From NCBI GenBank assembly GCA_902595885.1, contig CACJRQ010000001.1, positions 62,001 through 126,000 on the forward strand: a stretch of 64,000 nucleotides of DNA, read 5' to 3'. Position 1 is the first letter of the stretch, and every line of letters begins with the position of its first letter. This DNA is from an uncultured Pelagibacteraceae bacterium. GTDB lineage: Bacteria; Pseudomonadota; Alphaproteobacteria; Pelagibacterales; Pelagibacteraceae. Positions 42,677 to 53,288 of this stretch are shown piece by piece. The notes under the pieces were generated by a model. The model did not search any database. It worked only from the letters and a program-made list of their open reading frames with translations, and was not told the origin of the DNA. The translations under genes and the position numbers were made by a program.

Positions 42677-44499
42677 GCTGCAGCCGTAGCTTTTTCGCTT
42701 TTCTTTCTTTCGTGTGGATCAAGAATTGCTTTTCTCAATCTACAAGAGTCTGGAGTTATCTCTAAAGCTTCATCAGTATTAAGCATACTTAATTGTTCAG
42801 CAATAGACATTGTTCTGACGGGTGTAAGCACAACATTTTCATCAGTACCTTGAGTTCTCATATTTGTTAACTTTTTACCTTTCATAACATTAATTATCAT
42901 GTCACCTGGTTTAGGTGAAAGACCAACTATCATTCCAGGATAAACAGCATCATTATGAGTTACAAACATTTCTCCTCTTGCTTGTAGGTTAAATATCGCG
43001 AATGCAACAGCTTTTCCTTGTTCCATAGAGATTAATGCTCCATTTCTTCTACCTTCCATTTCTCCTTCAAAAGGACCATAGCTATGGAATATTCTATTTA
43101 TCACTCCATTGCCTTTTGTAAGCGTAAGAAATCTACTAGTGTAGCCCATTAACCCTCTAGTAGGCGCATGAAAAATTAATCTTTTTTTATTTGTTCCAGT
43201 ATCTTTTAATTCTATTAGTTTACCTTTTCTTCTGTTCATTGAATCAATTACTTTTGAAGAATGTTCTTCATCAAGGTCCATAGTAATTTCTTCAATTGGC
43301 TCAAGTTTATTTCCACTTTCATTAGTTTTATATAATACTTTTGGAGGACTAACTGTCATTTCAAAACCTTCTCTTCTCATTTGAGTTAAAAGAATTTCCA
43401 ACATTAACTCACCTCTTCCACTCACCACAAAAGAGTCTTTTCCTTCGTTTTCAGAAAATGTAATTCCAACGTTATTTTGGGCTTCTTGAACTAATCTATC
43501 TCTTATTTGCGTACTGGTTAGTTTTTTACCTTCAGTTCCAGCTAAAGGTGAAGTATTTACAGTAATTGTAATCGACATTGTAGGAGGATCTATCGGAGTA
43601 GCAGGGATAGGATCGTTTACCTCTAGGTCACATATGGTATCAGCAACATTTGCTTTTTCTAATCCAGCAACAACCACAATATCGCCAGCTTCACCAACAT
43701 CTATTGGAACTTTTTTAGTTCCTTCATATCTAAAAATTTTAGTTAATTTTCCTTCATCAACTTTATGACCACTTAAATTAATTGCTTTTATAGATTGATT
43801 AGCTTTCGCAGTACCCTGTGTAATTCTTCCCACCAGACTTCTACCTAAAAAACTGTCCGCATAAAGTAGCGTTGACAACATTGCAAAAGGTTTAGTTTTG
43901 TCTAGTTCAGCAGGTATTACATGATCAATAATTAAATCTAATAAAGGATTTAAATTTTCTCTTGGACCATCAACTTCATGATCTGCCCAACCTGATCTTC
44001 CACTTGCATATAGAACTGGAAAATCTAACTGTTCTTCATTTGCATCTAAGCTAACAAATAAATCAAATGTTTCATCTAAAACTTCATTAGCCCTTTGATC
44101 GGCTTTATCTAATTTGTTAATAACAACAATTGGTTTCAATCCTTGTTTAAGCGCTTTGGATAATACAAATTTTGTTTGAGGCATAACACCTTCCACAGAG
44201 TCAATTAATAACAAGGCTCCATCTGCCATACTTAAAACTCTTTCAACTTCAGCAGCAAAATCTCTGTGGCCTGGAGTGTCGATTATATTTATTCTTGAAT
44301 TGTTCCAATTAATTGAAGCAGGTTTTGCTAAAATTGTAATTCCTCTTTCTTTTTCGAGCTCACCCGAGTCCATTAATCTTTCATCAACTACTTCATTGTC
44401 TCTAAATGAACCGCTCTGTTTCATTAAATTATCAATTAGAGTGGTTTTGCCATGGTCAACATGGGCAATGATTGTGATGTTTCTGATATTATTGCTCAT
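42673..44499 (-). CDS. typA: Ribosome-associated GTPase BipA/TypA
   Basis: A translational GTPase of 608 residues that binds ribosomes and aids 50S assembly under stress or cold. G motifs: AHVDHGKTTL (G1), ERGITI (G2), DTPGH (G3), NKLDK (G4). EF-G-like domains III and V follow, with FVSGRGELMLEILLTQMRREG, then a BipA-specific C-terminus with TRGLMGYTSRFLTLTKG. It starts 15 bases upstream of an AAGG-like site. Secure. Confidence 0.96.
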   Translation of the reverse strand: MSNNIRNITIIAHVDHGKTTLIDNLMKQSGSFRDNEVVDERLMDSGELEKERGITILAKPASINWNNSRINIIDTPGHRDFAAEVERVLSMADGALLLIDSVEGVMPQTKFVLSKALKQGLKPIVVINKLDKADQRANEVLDETFDLFVSLDANEEQLDFPVLYASGRSGWADHEVDGPRENLNPLLDLIIDHVIPAELDKTKPFAMLSTLLYADSFLGRSLVGRITQGTAKANQSIKAINLSGHKVDEGKLTKIFRYEGTKKVPIDVGEAGDIVVVAGLEKANVADTICDLEVNDPIPATPIDPPTMSITITVNTSPLAGTEGKKLTSTQIRDRLVQEAQNNVGITFSENEGKDSFVVSGRGELMLEILLTQMRREGFEMTVSPPKVLYKTNESGNKLEPIEEITMDLDEEHSSKVIDSMNRRKGKLIELKDTGTNKKRLIFHAPTRGLMGYTSRFLTLTKGNGVINRIFHSYGPFEGEMEGRRNGALISMEQGKAVAFAIFNLQARGEMFVTHNDAVYPGMIVGLSPKPGDMIINVMKGKKLTNMRTQGTDENVVLTPVRTMSIAEQLSMLNTDEALEITPDSCRLRKAILDPHERKKSEKATAAA

Positions 44500-44584
44500 A
44501 AATTCTGGCTCTTATACATATTTAAAAGGATATTAAAACTCAAAAAAACTCATAACTGGCTTGAATAATTTTCAAAATTCAGGG

Positions 44585-44701
44585 TTAATTTGTCTTTTTT
44601 TGCTTATCTTTTTTCAGTTTTCTTTTTTCTTTAAAGCTCAATTTAGGTTTTTTTTTAACACTAGAGTCCTTAAATGATTTACCACTATATCTCTTTGACA
44701 T
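44585..44701 (-). CDS. Small Lys-rich protein, 38 residues
   Basis: An open frame from ATG (44701) to TAA (44585), 38 residues. It opens MSKRYSGKSFKDSSV, and the rest is Lys-rich (15 Lys and 3 Arg in all), ending QKKTN. It lies between the groL terminator and typA on the same strand, and the codon pattern is not simply a poly-A tract. The terminator just upstream should block groL read-through, so it would need a promoter inside the gap. Such small basic proteins can be ribosome- or RNA-associated, but I do not recognise this one. It could be spurious. Confidence 0.45.
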   Translation of the reverse strand: MSKRYSGKSFKDSSVKKKPKLSFKEKRKLKKDKQKKTN

Positions 44702-44720
44702 GATTAAACTTTATATAAAA

Positions 44721-44746
44721 AAAAGGCCATCTTGAGATGGCCTTTT
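44721..44746. terminator. Intrinsic terminator after groL
   Basis: Arms AAAAGGCCATCT and AGATGGCCTTTT are perfect reverse complements around a 2-base centre, so the real loop is about four bases. Read on the minus strand, the U-rich arm follows the stem just after groL. The A arm also allows use on the plus strand. Confidence 0.9.
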
Positions 44747-44772
44747 AAATTTTGTTTTTAAAAAATGAGGGA

Positions 44773-46446
<1,674 letters not shown>

Positions 46447-46456
46447 TTAAATTAAA

Positions 46457-46747
46457 TTACTTAGTTGTAATACCCATAATGTCTGACTCTTTCATTATGC
46501 TGTATTCTTTACCATCAATTTTGACTTCAGTTCCTGACCATTTGCCAAATAAAACTTTATCACCAACTTTGACATCCATTGGAATTATTTTTCCATCTTC
46601 AGTTTTTGCTCCACCACCAATAGCAACCACTTTACCTTCTTGAGGTTTTTCTTGAGCTGTGTCAGGGATAATTATACCTCCAGCAGTTTTTTCACTGCTG
46701 TCTAAAACTTCGATTAAAACTCTGTCATGTAACGGTTTAAATTTCAT
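46457..46747 (-). CDS. groS: Co-chaperonin GroES
   Basis: The 96-residue lid of the GroEL chamber. It begins [14 protein letters not shown] and includes the mobile loop around [12 protein letters not shown] with the IIIP GroEL-contact motif, then [15 protein letters not shown] and KESDIMGI. It is the first gene of the groS-groL operon, under a heat-shock-type promoter upstream. Confidence 0.98.
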   Translation of the reverse strand: MKFKPLHDRVLIEVLDSSEKTAGGIIIPDTAQEKPQEGKVVAIGGGAKTEDGKIIPMDVKVGDKVLFGKWSGTEVKIDGKEYSIMKESDIMGITTK

Positions 46748-46784
46748 AAATTCTCCTTAATAAATCTTTACAAATATGAACTTC

Positions 46785-46812
46785 ATATAGATATTTCACC
46801 GTCTATTTCAAG
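46785..46812 (-). promoter_or_regulatory. Heat-shock-type promoter of groES-groEL
   Basis: On the minus strand CTTGAAA (46812-46806) and TCTATAT (46791-46785) are placed with 17 bases between CTTG and the -10 element, the same spacing as upstream of hsp20. This fits the alphaproteobacterial sigma-32 form CTTG-N17-CYTATNT with one mismatch. No CIRCE repeat is present in the gap. Confidence 0.6.
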
Positions 46813-46879
46813 ATCAGAAAATCTTTAGGATATTAATATTGCTAGTAAATTCGGGATTTTATGGTTTATACCTTAAAAT

Positions 46880-47698
46880 ATGACCAAAAATTTAGATTTA
46901 AATGGCTTACAATCAATTGCTGATAATTATGATCTTTTTTATATAGACTTATGGGGTGTTGTTCATAATGGGGTTAATCTTCATGAAAAAGCAATAGCTG
47001 TTTTAAATGAACTTTTAAAAAAAAAGAAAATGCTAGTACTTTTAACAAATGCCCCACGACCAAATAAAACTGTACAAAATTTTTTAGAAAAGATGGGCAT
47101 GGATAAAGTACTTAGAGATCACGTATTTACATCAGGAGAGGCAGCATTGAATTATTTGAAAAAATCTTACTTATCGAAAAAGTTTTACCACATAGGTCCA
47201 CCTAGAGATTTTGATTTATTTTATTTATTTGAGAAAAATAAGTGTAAAGATATTAGCGATAGTGAATATTTGTTGTGTACAGGGTTATTTGATGACCATG
47301 ATAAGGATTTAAAATTTTACAAAGATTTATTTGAAAAACATATTACTAAAAAAATGATTTGTACAAATCCAGATTTAATAGTTGATCGTGGTAAAGTTAG
47401 AGAGTTGTGTGCAGGTTCAGTTGCAATGGTTTTTGAAAAAATGGGTGGAGAAGTAGTATATTTTGGAAAACCACATCCAGAGGTCTATAATCAGTCAACT
47501 GACAATAAAAATAAAAAAATTTTAGCAATTGGTGATAATTTAAATACTGATATCAAAGGTGCAAATCTTTTAAATTATGATTCTTTATTAATTAGTAATG
47601 GAATACATAGAAATGAAATAAAAAATAAAGGTATCCAAGACGTTTCAAAAGAGTATGAAGCGATAGTTAATTTTATTCAATCAGATTTAAAATGGTAA
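46880..47698 (+). CDS. HAD-IIA family phosphatase (TIGR01459-like)
   Basis: A 272-residue HAD hydrolase. The nucleophile segment is LFYIDLWGVVHNGVN, where the first Asp is the likely nucleophile and the usual second acid is replaced (DLWGV), as in the TIGR01459 group. LLTNAPRP is motif II, FGKPHPEVY holds motif III Lys, and AIGDNLNTDIKGA is motif IV. It sits immediately upstream of ribF, which it overlaps by 7 bases. The substrate is not known; a sugar or nucleotide phosphate is likely. Confidence 0.82.
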   Translation: MTKNLDLNGLQSIADNYDLFYIDLWGVVHNGVNLHEKAIAVLNELLKKKKMLVLLTNAPRPNKTVQNFLEKMGMDKVLRDHVFTSGEAALNYLKKSYLSKKFYHIGPPRDFDLFYLFEKNKCKDISDSEYLLCTGLFDDHDKDLKFYKDLFEKHITKKMICTNPDLIVDRGKVRELCAGSVAMVFEKMGGEVVYFGKPHPEVYNQSTDNKNKKILAIGDNLNTDIKGANLLNYDSLLISNGIHRNEIKNKGIQDVSKEYEAIVNFIQSDLKW

Positions 47699-48615
47699 AA
47701 CATTATACAAATTTTAATATTAAAAAATTACACAGAGGATCAATTATTTTAATAGGTAATTTTGATGGCTTACATTTAGGACATCAAAAATTATTTCGAT
47801 TAGCGCATTCATATAAGAAAAAATATAATTTAAAGATTGGTGTTGTAAATTTTAATCCGATGCCAAAAATGTTCTTCAATACAAAATTAAAAAATTTTCG
47901 ACTTACCAATATTGATCAAAAAATTAAATTACTTAGTGCTTTAAAAGTAGATTTTGTTATCACAAAAAAATTTGATAAAAAATTTTCAAAAACTAAAGCA
48001 CTAAACTTTGTTTCTCAAATTTTAAATAAAAAATTACGTTCCAAATTTATTTTTGTTAGTAATAATTTTAGATTTGGAAATAAAAGAGAAGGTGATGTTA
48101 ATTTGTTGAGAAAATATGAGAAATCATTTAATTATAAAGTTATTAAACCAGAGCCATTAATAAAAAGTAAAAAAATTGTATCTTCGTCTTTAATAAGAAT
48201 TCTTTTAGAAAGAGGTTTTTTAGATAAAGCAAATAAACTATTGAATAGAAATTGGACAATACAGGGAGTTGTTAAAAAAGGAAGACAAGTAGGAAAAAAA
48301 ATTGGTTTTCCAACATGCAATATAGATATTCAAGATTACGTTCTAGCAAAACCAGGAGTATATGCTGTTAAAGTATTAAGGAAAAATAGTGACAAATATC
48401 TAAAAGGAATAGCTAATCTTGGATATAGACCAACATTTAATCAAAAAAAAATATTATTAGAAGTTCATTTATTTAATTTTTCTGGAAATCTTTACAATAA
48501 GCTTTTATCAGTAGAGTTTTTAAAGTTTATAAGGAAAGAAAAAAAATTTAAAAATGTTAATCAATTAAGTGATCAAATTAAAAAGGATTTAAACGTTGCG
48601 AAAAAGACTAAATGA
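47692..48615 (+). CDS. ribF: Bifunctional riboflavin kinase / FAD synthetase
   Basis: Makes FMN and FAD from riboflavin. The 307-residue protein has the adenylyltransferase domain first (IGNFDGLHLGHQKLF, then VSNNFRFGNKREG and SSSLIRILLERG), then the kinase domain with GVVKKGRQVGKKIGFPTCNI, PGVYAVKV and ANLGYRPTF. Length is normal. Both ends overlap neighbours by a few bases, placing it in a run with the HAD phosphatase and ileS. Confidence 0.95.
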   Translation: MVKHYTNFNIKKLHRGSIILIGNFDGLHLGHQKLFRLAHSYKKKYNLKIGVVNFNPMPKMFFNTKLKNFRLTNIDQKIKLLSALKVDFVITKKFDKKFSKTKALNFVSQILNKKLRSKFIFVSNNFRFGNKREGDVNLLRKYEKSFNYKVIKPEPLIKSKKIVSSSLIRILLERGFLDKANKLLNRNWTIQGVVKKGRQVGKKIGFPTCNIDIQDYVLAKPGVYAVKVLRKNSDKYLKGIANLGYRPTFNQKKILLEVHLFNFSGNLYNKLLSVEFLKFIRKEKKFKNVNQLSDQIKKDLNVAKKTK

Positions 48616-51326
48616 GTAAATCACAAATAAACCTGCCAAAAACAGCCTTTTCCATGAAAGCTAACTTACCAAGTAGAGAGCCTGAAATTCTTGAATATTG
48701 GAAAAATATAAATCTTTATGATGAATTAAGAAATGAGAGTAAAGGTAGAGAGAAATTCGTTCTGCATGATGGACCCCCTTACGCAAATGGAAATATCCAT
48801 ATGGGAACAGCTCTAAATAAAATTTTAAAAGATATAATTGTAAAATTTCATCAAATGGATGGAAAAGACTCAATTTATGTTCCAGGTTGGGATTGCCATG
48901 GCTTGCCCATTGAATGGAAAATCGAAGAACAGTATAAAAAAAACAAAAAAAATAAAAACGAAGTTCCAATAGTTGAGTTTAGAAAAGAATGCAGGGCATT
49001 TGCAGAGCAATGGATTGAAATTCACAAAAGTCAATTTAAAAGATTAGGTGTCATTGGAGATTGGGAAAATTATTACTCAACAATGAGCTTTGATGCAGAA
49101 GCACAGATAGTTAGAGAGCTAGGTAAATTTTTAAAAGAGGGAAGTCTATATAGAGGTTTTAAACCAGTTTTATGGTCGACGGTTGAAAAAACGGCACTTG
49201 CTGATGCTGAGGTAGAATATCAAGATCATAAATCAGATACAATTTATACATCATTTAAAGTTAAATCATCTGATTTGAAAGATTTAGTAGGAAGTGAAAT
49301 AATTATTTGGACAACAACTCCATGGACAATACCAGCAAATAAAGCTTTAGCATTTAATGAGTCTCTTGATTATGTAACATTAGAAATAAATGATGATGGC
49401 GACTTTAAAAATAGAAAAATTATTATTGCAGATGCTTTGTTAGAGTCAGTTGTTAAAGAGTGTAAATTAAAAAATTATAAAAAAATTACTACATTTAAAG
49501 GTAAAGAATTTAGGAACACAATTTGTAGTCATCCTTTTTTAAATCTTGGTTATGATTATGATATCCCAATGTTAGAAGCTAGATTTGTAACAATCGAGCA
49601 AGGAACTGGAATTGTTCACTGTGCACCAAGTCATGGACCTGATGACTTTAATTTATGTTTGAATAACAATATTAAAGCTATAGAAACTGTCGATGGAGAT
49701 GGAAAATATACAAACAATGTTAAATTATTTGAAGGAATTCATATTTTTAAAGCTAATCCAATTGTAATTGAAAAACTTAAAGAACAAAAAAACTTATTAT
49801 TTAATGGTGAGTTAGTTCATTCATACCCACATTCATGGAGATCTAAAGCTCCACTTGTTCATAGAGCTACACCACAATGGTTTATTTCAATGGAAAGTCA
49901 TAAATTAAGAGATAAAGCATTAAAGGCTATTGATGAAACTACTTTTTATCCAAACAAAGGTAAAGAAAGATTAAAATCAATGATTGAAACGAGACCTGAT
50001 TGGTGTGTTTCAAGACAAAGAGTTTGGGGTGTTCCTCTTCCAATTTTTGTGAACAAAAAAACTAAAGAAATTTTAGCAGACGATGATGTTACAGAAAATA
50101 TTGCATCAATTTATGAAAAAGAAGGTTCTGATTGTTGGTTTTCAGATGATCCTCAAAGATTTTTAGGCAAAAAATATAAAGCTGAAGATTATGAAAAATT
50201 AAGTGACATCGTTGAAGTTTGGTTTGATAGTGGCTCAACTCATTCTTTTGTATTGGAAAAAAGAGAGGATTTAAAATGGCCAGCGTCAATGTATTTAGAG
50301 GGTTCAGATCAACACAGGGGATGGTTTCACTCATCTCTGCTAGAGTCCTGTGGAACTAGAGGTACAGCTCCATTTGAGTCGATATTATCACATGGTTTTG
50401 TTGTAGATGGCAAAGGTCTAAAAATGTCAAAATCGTTAGGAAACGTAATTGCACCTGACGATATCTTGAAAAAGTATGGTGCTGATATTTTAAGAATTTG
50501 GGTAGCATCTTCAAATTATGCAGAGGATTTGAGAATAGATTATTCTATTTTAGATCAACACGCAGAGTCTTATAGAAAAATCAGAAATACTTTCAGATAT
50601 TTACTAGGAAATATAAATGATAATTTTGAAACAATAAACTTTGATACATTAGATGTAAGTGTATTACCTGAGTTAGAGCAATTGATGCTCCATAAAATTT
50701 ATATTTTAAACGATAATTTTAAAAAATATTTTAATAATTATGATTTCCATAATTTATACAAAGAATTATTAAATTTCTGCACTGTTGATTTATCTGCTTT
50801 TTATTTTGATATTAGAAAAGATAATCTTTATTGCGACCCTCTAGACTCAAAGAAAAGAAAATCAACTATTTTACTTCTTAATATAATTTTAAATTCACTT
50901 TTAAAATGGTTTGCTCCTATTTTGTCTTTTACAACAGAAGAAATTTTTAAATTGTTATTTAAAGATCAAAAAAGTATTCACCTTGAAAAATTTACAGAAT
51001 TTCCTGATAAATTTCAAAATCAAAAACTTAGCGAAAAATGGAATGAATTAATTAAAATTAGAAATGTTTGTAACATAAGTATTGAAGAAAAAAGAGCTAG
51101 TAAAGAAATTGGATCAAGTCTAGAAGCAGATTTAAAAATACAGCTAAATCAAAAGTTAAAAAATCTTGTAGAAAACACAGATTTTTCTGAACTCTGTATT
51201 ACTTCTAAAGCTGACGTTAGTTATAAAGAAGATGTTGAGACAACAGCAATCACAACTAAAGCAAAAGGAACCAAGTGTCCAGTTTGTTGGAAAATAAACG
51301 AAGGTACTTGCCCAAGACACCCTTAA
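48612..51326 (+). CDS. ileS: Isoleucyl-tRNA synthetase
   Basis: Charges tRNA-Ile. The 904-residue enzyme has the HIGH-like site PPYANGNIHMGTALNK, the editing (CP1) domain including IIWTTTPWTIPANKAL and TGIVHCAPSHGPDDF, the KMSKS loop LKMSKSLGNV, and a C-terminal zinc finger with CPVCWKI...CPRHP. This zinc-containing architecture is the usual bacterial type I form. The stop codon shares a base with lspA's ATG. Confidence 0.97.
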   Translation: MSKSQINLPKTAFSMKANLPSREPEILEYWKNINLYDELRNESKGREKFVLHDGPPYANGNIHMGTALNKILKDIIVKFHQMDGKDSIYVPGWDCHGLPIEWKIEEQYKKNKKNKNEVPIVEFRKECRAFAEQWIEIHKSQFKRLGVIGDWENYYSTMSFDAEAQIVRELGKFLKEGSLYRGFKPVLWSTVEKTALADAEVEYQDHKSDTIYTSFKVKSSDLKDLVGSEIIIWTTTPWTIPANKALAFNESLDYVTLEINDDGDFKNRKIIIADALLESVVKECKLKNYKKITTFKGKEFRNTICSHPFLNLGYDYDIPMLEARFVTIEQGTGIVHCAPSHGPDDFNLCLNNNIKAIETVDGDGKYTNNVKLFEGIHIFKANPIVIEKLKEQKNLLFNGELVHSYPHSWRSKAPLVHRATPQWFISMESHKLRDKALKAIDETTFYPNKGKERLKSMIETRPDWCVSRQRVWGVPLPIFVNKKTKEILADDDVTENIASIYEKEGSDCWFSDDPQRFLGKKYKAEDYEKLSDIVEVWFDSGSTHSFVLEKREDLKWPASMYLEGSDQHRGWFHSSLLESCGTRGTAPFESILSHGFVVDGKGLKMSKSLGNVIAPDDILKKYGADILRIWVASSNYAEDLRIDYSILDQHAESYRKIRNTFRYLLGNINDNFETINFDTLDVSVLPELEQLMLHKIYILNDNFKKYFNNYDFHNLYKELLNFCTVDLSAFYFDIRKDNLYCDPLDSKKRKSTILLLNIILNSLLKWFAPILSFTTEEIFKLLFKDQKSIHLEKFTEFPDKFQNQKLSEKWNELIKIRNVCNISIEEKRASKEIGSSLEADLKIQLNQKLKNLVENTDFSELCITSKADVSYKEDVETTAITTKAKGTKCPVCWKINEGTCPRHP

Positions 51327-51808
51327 TGATTGTAAATTTACACAAAAGTTTATTAATAAATTTATTATTAATTTTCTCGATTGATAGAATTTCTAAAATT
51401 TATGTAATTAATTTAGATAAAAAATTTTCTGGGTCTGAAATATTTACCTCAAAATATTTGAATATTAGTTTAATATGGAATGAAGGAATTGCATTTGGAC
51501 TTTTATCTTTTAATCAAGCAAATTTATATAATTTTTTGACAATTTTTATAATTTTAATTATTTTTTTTATTTTTATTATGACATTAAAAAGCTACGGTTT
51601 AAAAAAACTTGCATTAATAATGATTTTAGGAGGAGCATTGGGAAATGCTTTTGATAGAATACTTTATAAAGCTGTTCCAGATTTTATTGACTTCCATATA
51701 GGAAGTTTCCATTGGTTTATTTTTAATGTTTCTGACATATTTATAACTTTTGGTGTAATAATGATGATTATTTTAGAAATTGTTGATAAACCTAAACTAA
51801 CCTCATGA
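51326..51808 (+). CDS. lspA: Lipoprotein signal peptidase (signal peptidase II)
   Basis: An inner-membrane aspartyl protease of 160 residues that cleaves prolipoproteins after lipidation. It has four hydrophobic segments, IWNEGIAFGLLSF, GGALGNAFDRIL with the first catalytic Asp, and FNVSDIFITFGV with the second; the usual FNxAD is FNVSD here. The start is the ATG overlapping the ileS stop; an in-frame ATG 51 bases upstream lies inside ileS. A lipoprotein gene follows directly. Confidence 0.93.
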   Translation: MIVNLHKSLLINLLLIFSIDRISKIYVINLDKKFSGSEIFTSKYLNISLIWNEGIAFGLLSFNQANLYNFLTIFIILIIFFIFIMTLKSYGLKKLALIMILGGALGNAFDRILYKAVPDFIDFHIGSFHWFIFNVSDIFITFGVIMMIILEIVDKPKLTS

Positions 51809-52116
51809 AAAAAATTAAAGTATTTTTATCCCTATATTTAATTCTATTACTTTTTAATTCCTGTGGAACAATTAAAAAAGGTTTCCAAAATCCAAAAAAA
51901 AATAGTAGTGACGAATTTTTAGTAGAAAAAAAATCACCATTGGTTATGCCACCAGAATTTACTGAATTACCAATTCCAAAAAATCAGAATGATAAAGTCG
52001 AAATTAAAGAAAACAATATTAAAAATTTAATAAGCAAACAAAAAACAGATGATAATAGTAATGTTTCTAGTCCAGATTTGGAGGGATCAATCTTAGGTAA
52101 AATAAAAACTGATTGA
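51805..52116 (+). CDS. DUF3035 lipoprotein, BamF-like
   Basis: A 103-residue lipoprotein with lipobox FNSC (lipidated Cys about residue 20). The mature part has DEFLVEKKSPLVMPPEFTELPIP, the motif that defines DUF3035 and recalls the BamC N-terminus; alphaproteobacterial BamF subunits of the BAM complex carry it. The rest is low-complexity and probably disordered. It overlaps lspA by 4 bases, a common arrangement in alphaproteobacteria. The BAM role is family inference. Confidence 0.75.
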   Translation: MKKIKVFLSLYLILLLFNSCGTIKKGFQNPKKNSSDEFLVEKKSPLVMPPEFTELPIPKNQNDKVEIKENNIKNLISKQKTDDNSNVSSPDLEGSILGKIKTD

Positions 52117-53288
52117 TGCTAACAAAAAATATTAAATTTAAGCAGTTTAAAGTAAAAATTAAAAAAAAAGGGATTAGTAAATATCTAAACTCTCTTATCA
52201 ATGAAAAAAATCAAGTAATTAATTCCCTAACCGAAAATTATACAAATAATTTTAAAAGAAAGAATTTATTAAAATATAAAAAATTTTTAGATTTTAGAGT
52301 CATTGGTATGGGTGGTTCAACTTTAGGGACGCAAGCAATTTATGATTTTTTAAAATCTAAAATAAAAAAAAATTTTTTATTTATTGATAATTTACAATCT
52401 TTAAAAAGAAAAAAAGATAGAACTAAGTATTTAAATGTAGTTGTATCTAAATCCGGAAATACCATAGAAACTATATTAAATACAAATATTTTAATTAATA
52501 ACAGCCAGAAATCTATTTTTATAACAGAGAATAAAAAAAGTTACCTTAACACCTTAGCACAAAAACTTAAGTCAGATATTATCCATCATAATAATTATAT
52601 TGGTGGTAGATATTCAGTCTTATCAGAAGTTGGTATGTTGCCAGCTGAATTAATGGGTTTAAATATTTCGAAATTCAAACAATTAAACAATTTAATAAAA
52701 AATAAAAAATATCTGAATTATTTAGTTAATAACGTAGAAGCAATACTGCATTTTATAAAAATTAAAAAGTTTAATTCGATAATTATTAATTATGACGAAA
52801 AATCTACCAATCTCTTTAATTGGTATCAACAATTGGTTGCCGAAAGTCTTGGAAAAAAATCTATAGGTATTTTGCCAGTGGTTTCAAATATGCCAAAAGA
52901 TAATCACAGTGTAATGCAGCTGTATTTAGATGGCTTTAAAAACAATTTTTTTACTTTTTTTTATGTCAAAGAGAATAATTCTATTAAAATTAATAATAAT
53001 AAAATTCTTTCATCAAACAAATATTTAAAAAATAAAAATCTAGATAAAATTATTTTTACTCAAAAAAATGCTACAGAAAATATATTCAATAAAAAAAATA
53101 TACCTTTTAGAACTTTTGAAGTAAATAAGCGGGATGAAAAAACTTTGGGTGAGCTGTTTACTTTTTTTATTCTGGAAACAATTTTAATTGGAAGGGCTTT
53201 AAAAATAAACCCTTTTGATCAACCAGCTGTTGAACTCATAAAAACGGAAACAAAAAAAATTTTAGTCAGCGATAAGTTCCAAAAATAA
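52116..53288 (+). CDS. pgi: Glucose-6-phosphate isomerase, compact form
   Basis: Interconverts glucose-6-P and fructose-6-P. At 390 residues it is shorter than bacterial Pgi (about 450-550), with reduced N- and C-terminal parts, but the core is intact: VIGMGGSTLGTQA, VVSKSGNTIETIL, GGRYSVLSEVGMLP with the catalytic Glu region, KDNHSVMQLYLDG (His) and NPFDQPAVELIKTETKK with the terminal Lys. I start at the ATG sharing a base with the lipoprotein stop. The 3' end overlaps the convergent rsmD by 23 bases. Confidence 0.88.
   Translation: MLTKNIKFKQFKVKIKKKGISKYLNSLINEKNQVINSLTENYTNNFKRKNLLKYKKFLDFRVIGMGGSTLGTQAIYDFLKSKIKKNFLFIDNLQSLKRKKDRTKYLNVVVSKSGNTIETILNTNILINNSQKSIFITENKKSYLNTLAQKLKSDIIHHNNYIGGRYSVLSEVGMLPAELMGLNISKFKQLNNLIKNKKYLNYLVNNVEAILHFIKIKKFNSIIINYDEKSTNLFNWYQQLVAESLGKKSIGILPVVSNMPKDNHSVMQLYLDGFKNNFFTFFYVKENNSIKINNNKILSSNKYLKNKNLDKIIFTQKNATENIFNKKNIPFRTFEVNKRDEKTLGELFTFFILETILIGRALKINPFDQPAVELIKTETKKILVSDKFQK

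Noticed and set aside
46748..46879. A CIRCE inverted repeat upstream of groES
   Set aside because: No TTAGCACTC/GAGTGCTAA-like dyad is present.
51275..51325. An earlier ATG for lspA inside ileS
   Set aside because: The extra residues do not match signal peptidase II, while the ATG overlapping the ileS stop gives the expected N-terminus.
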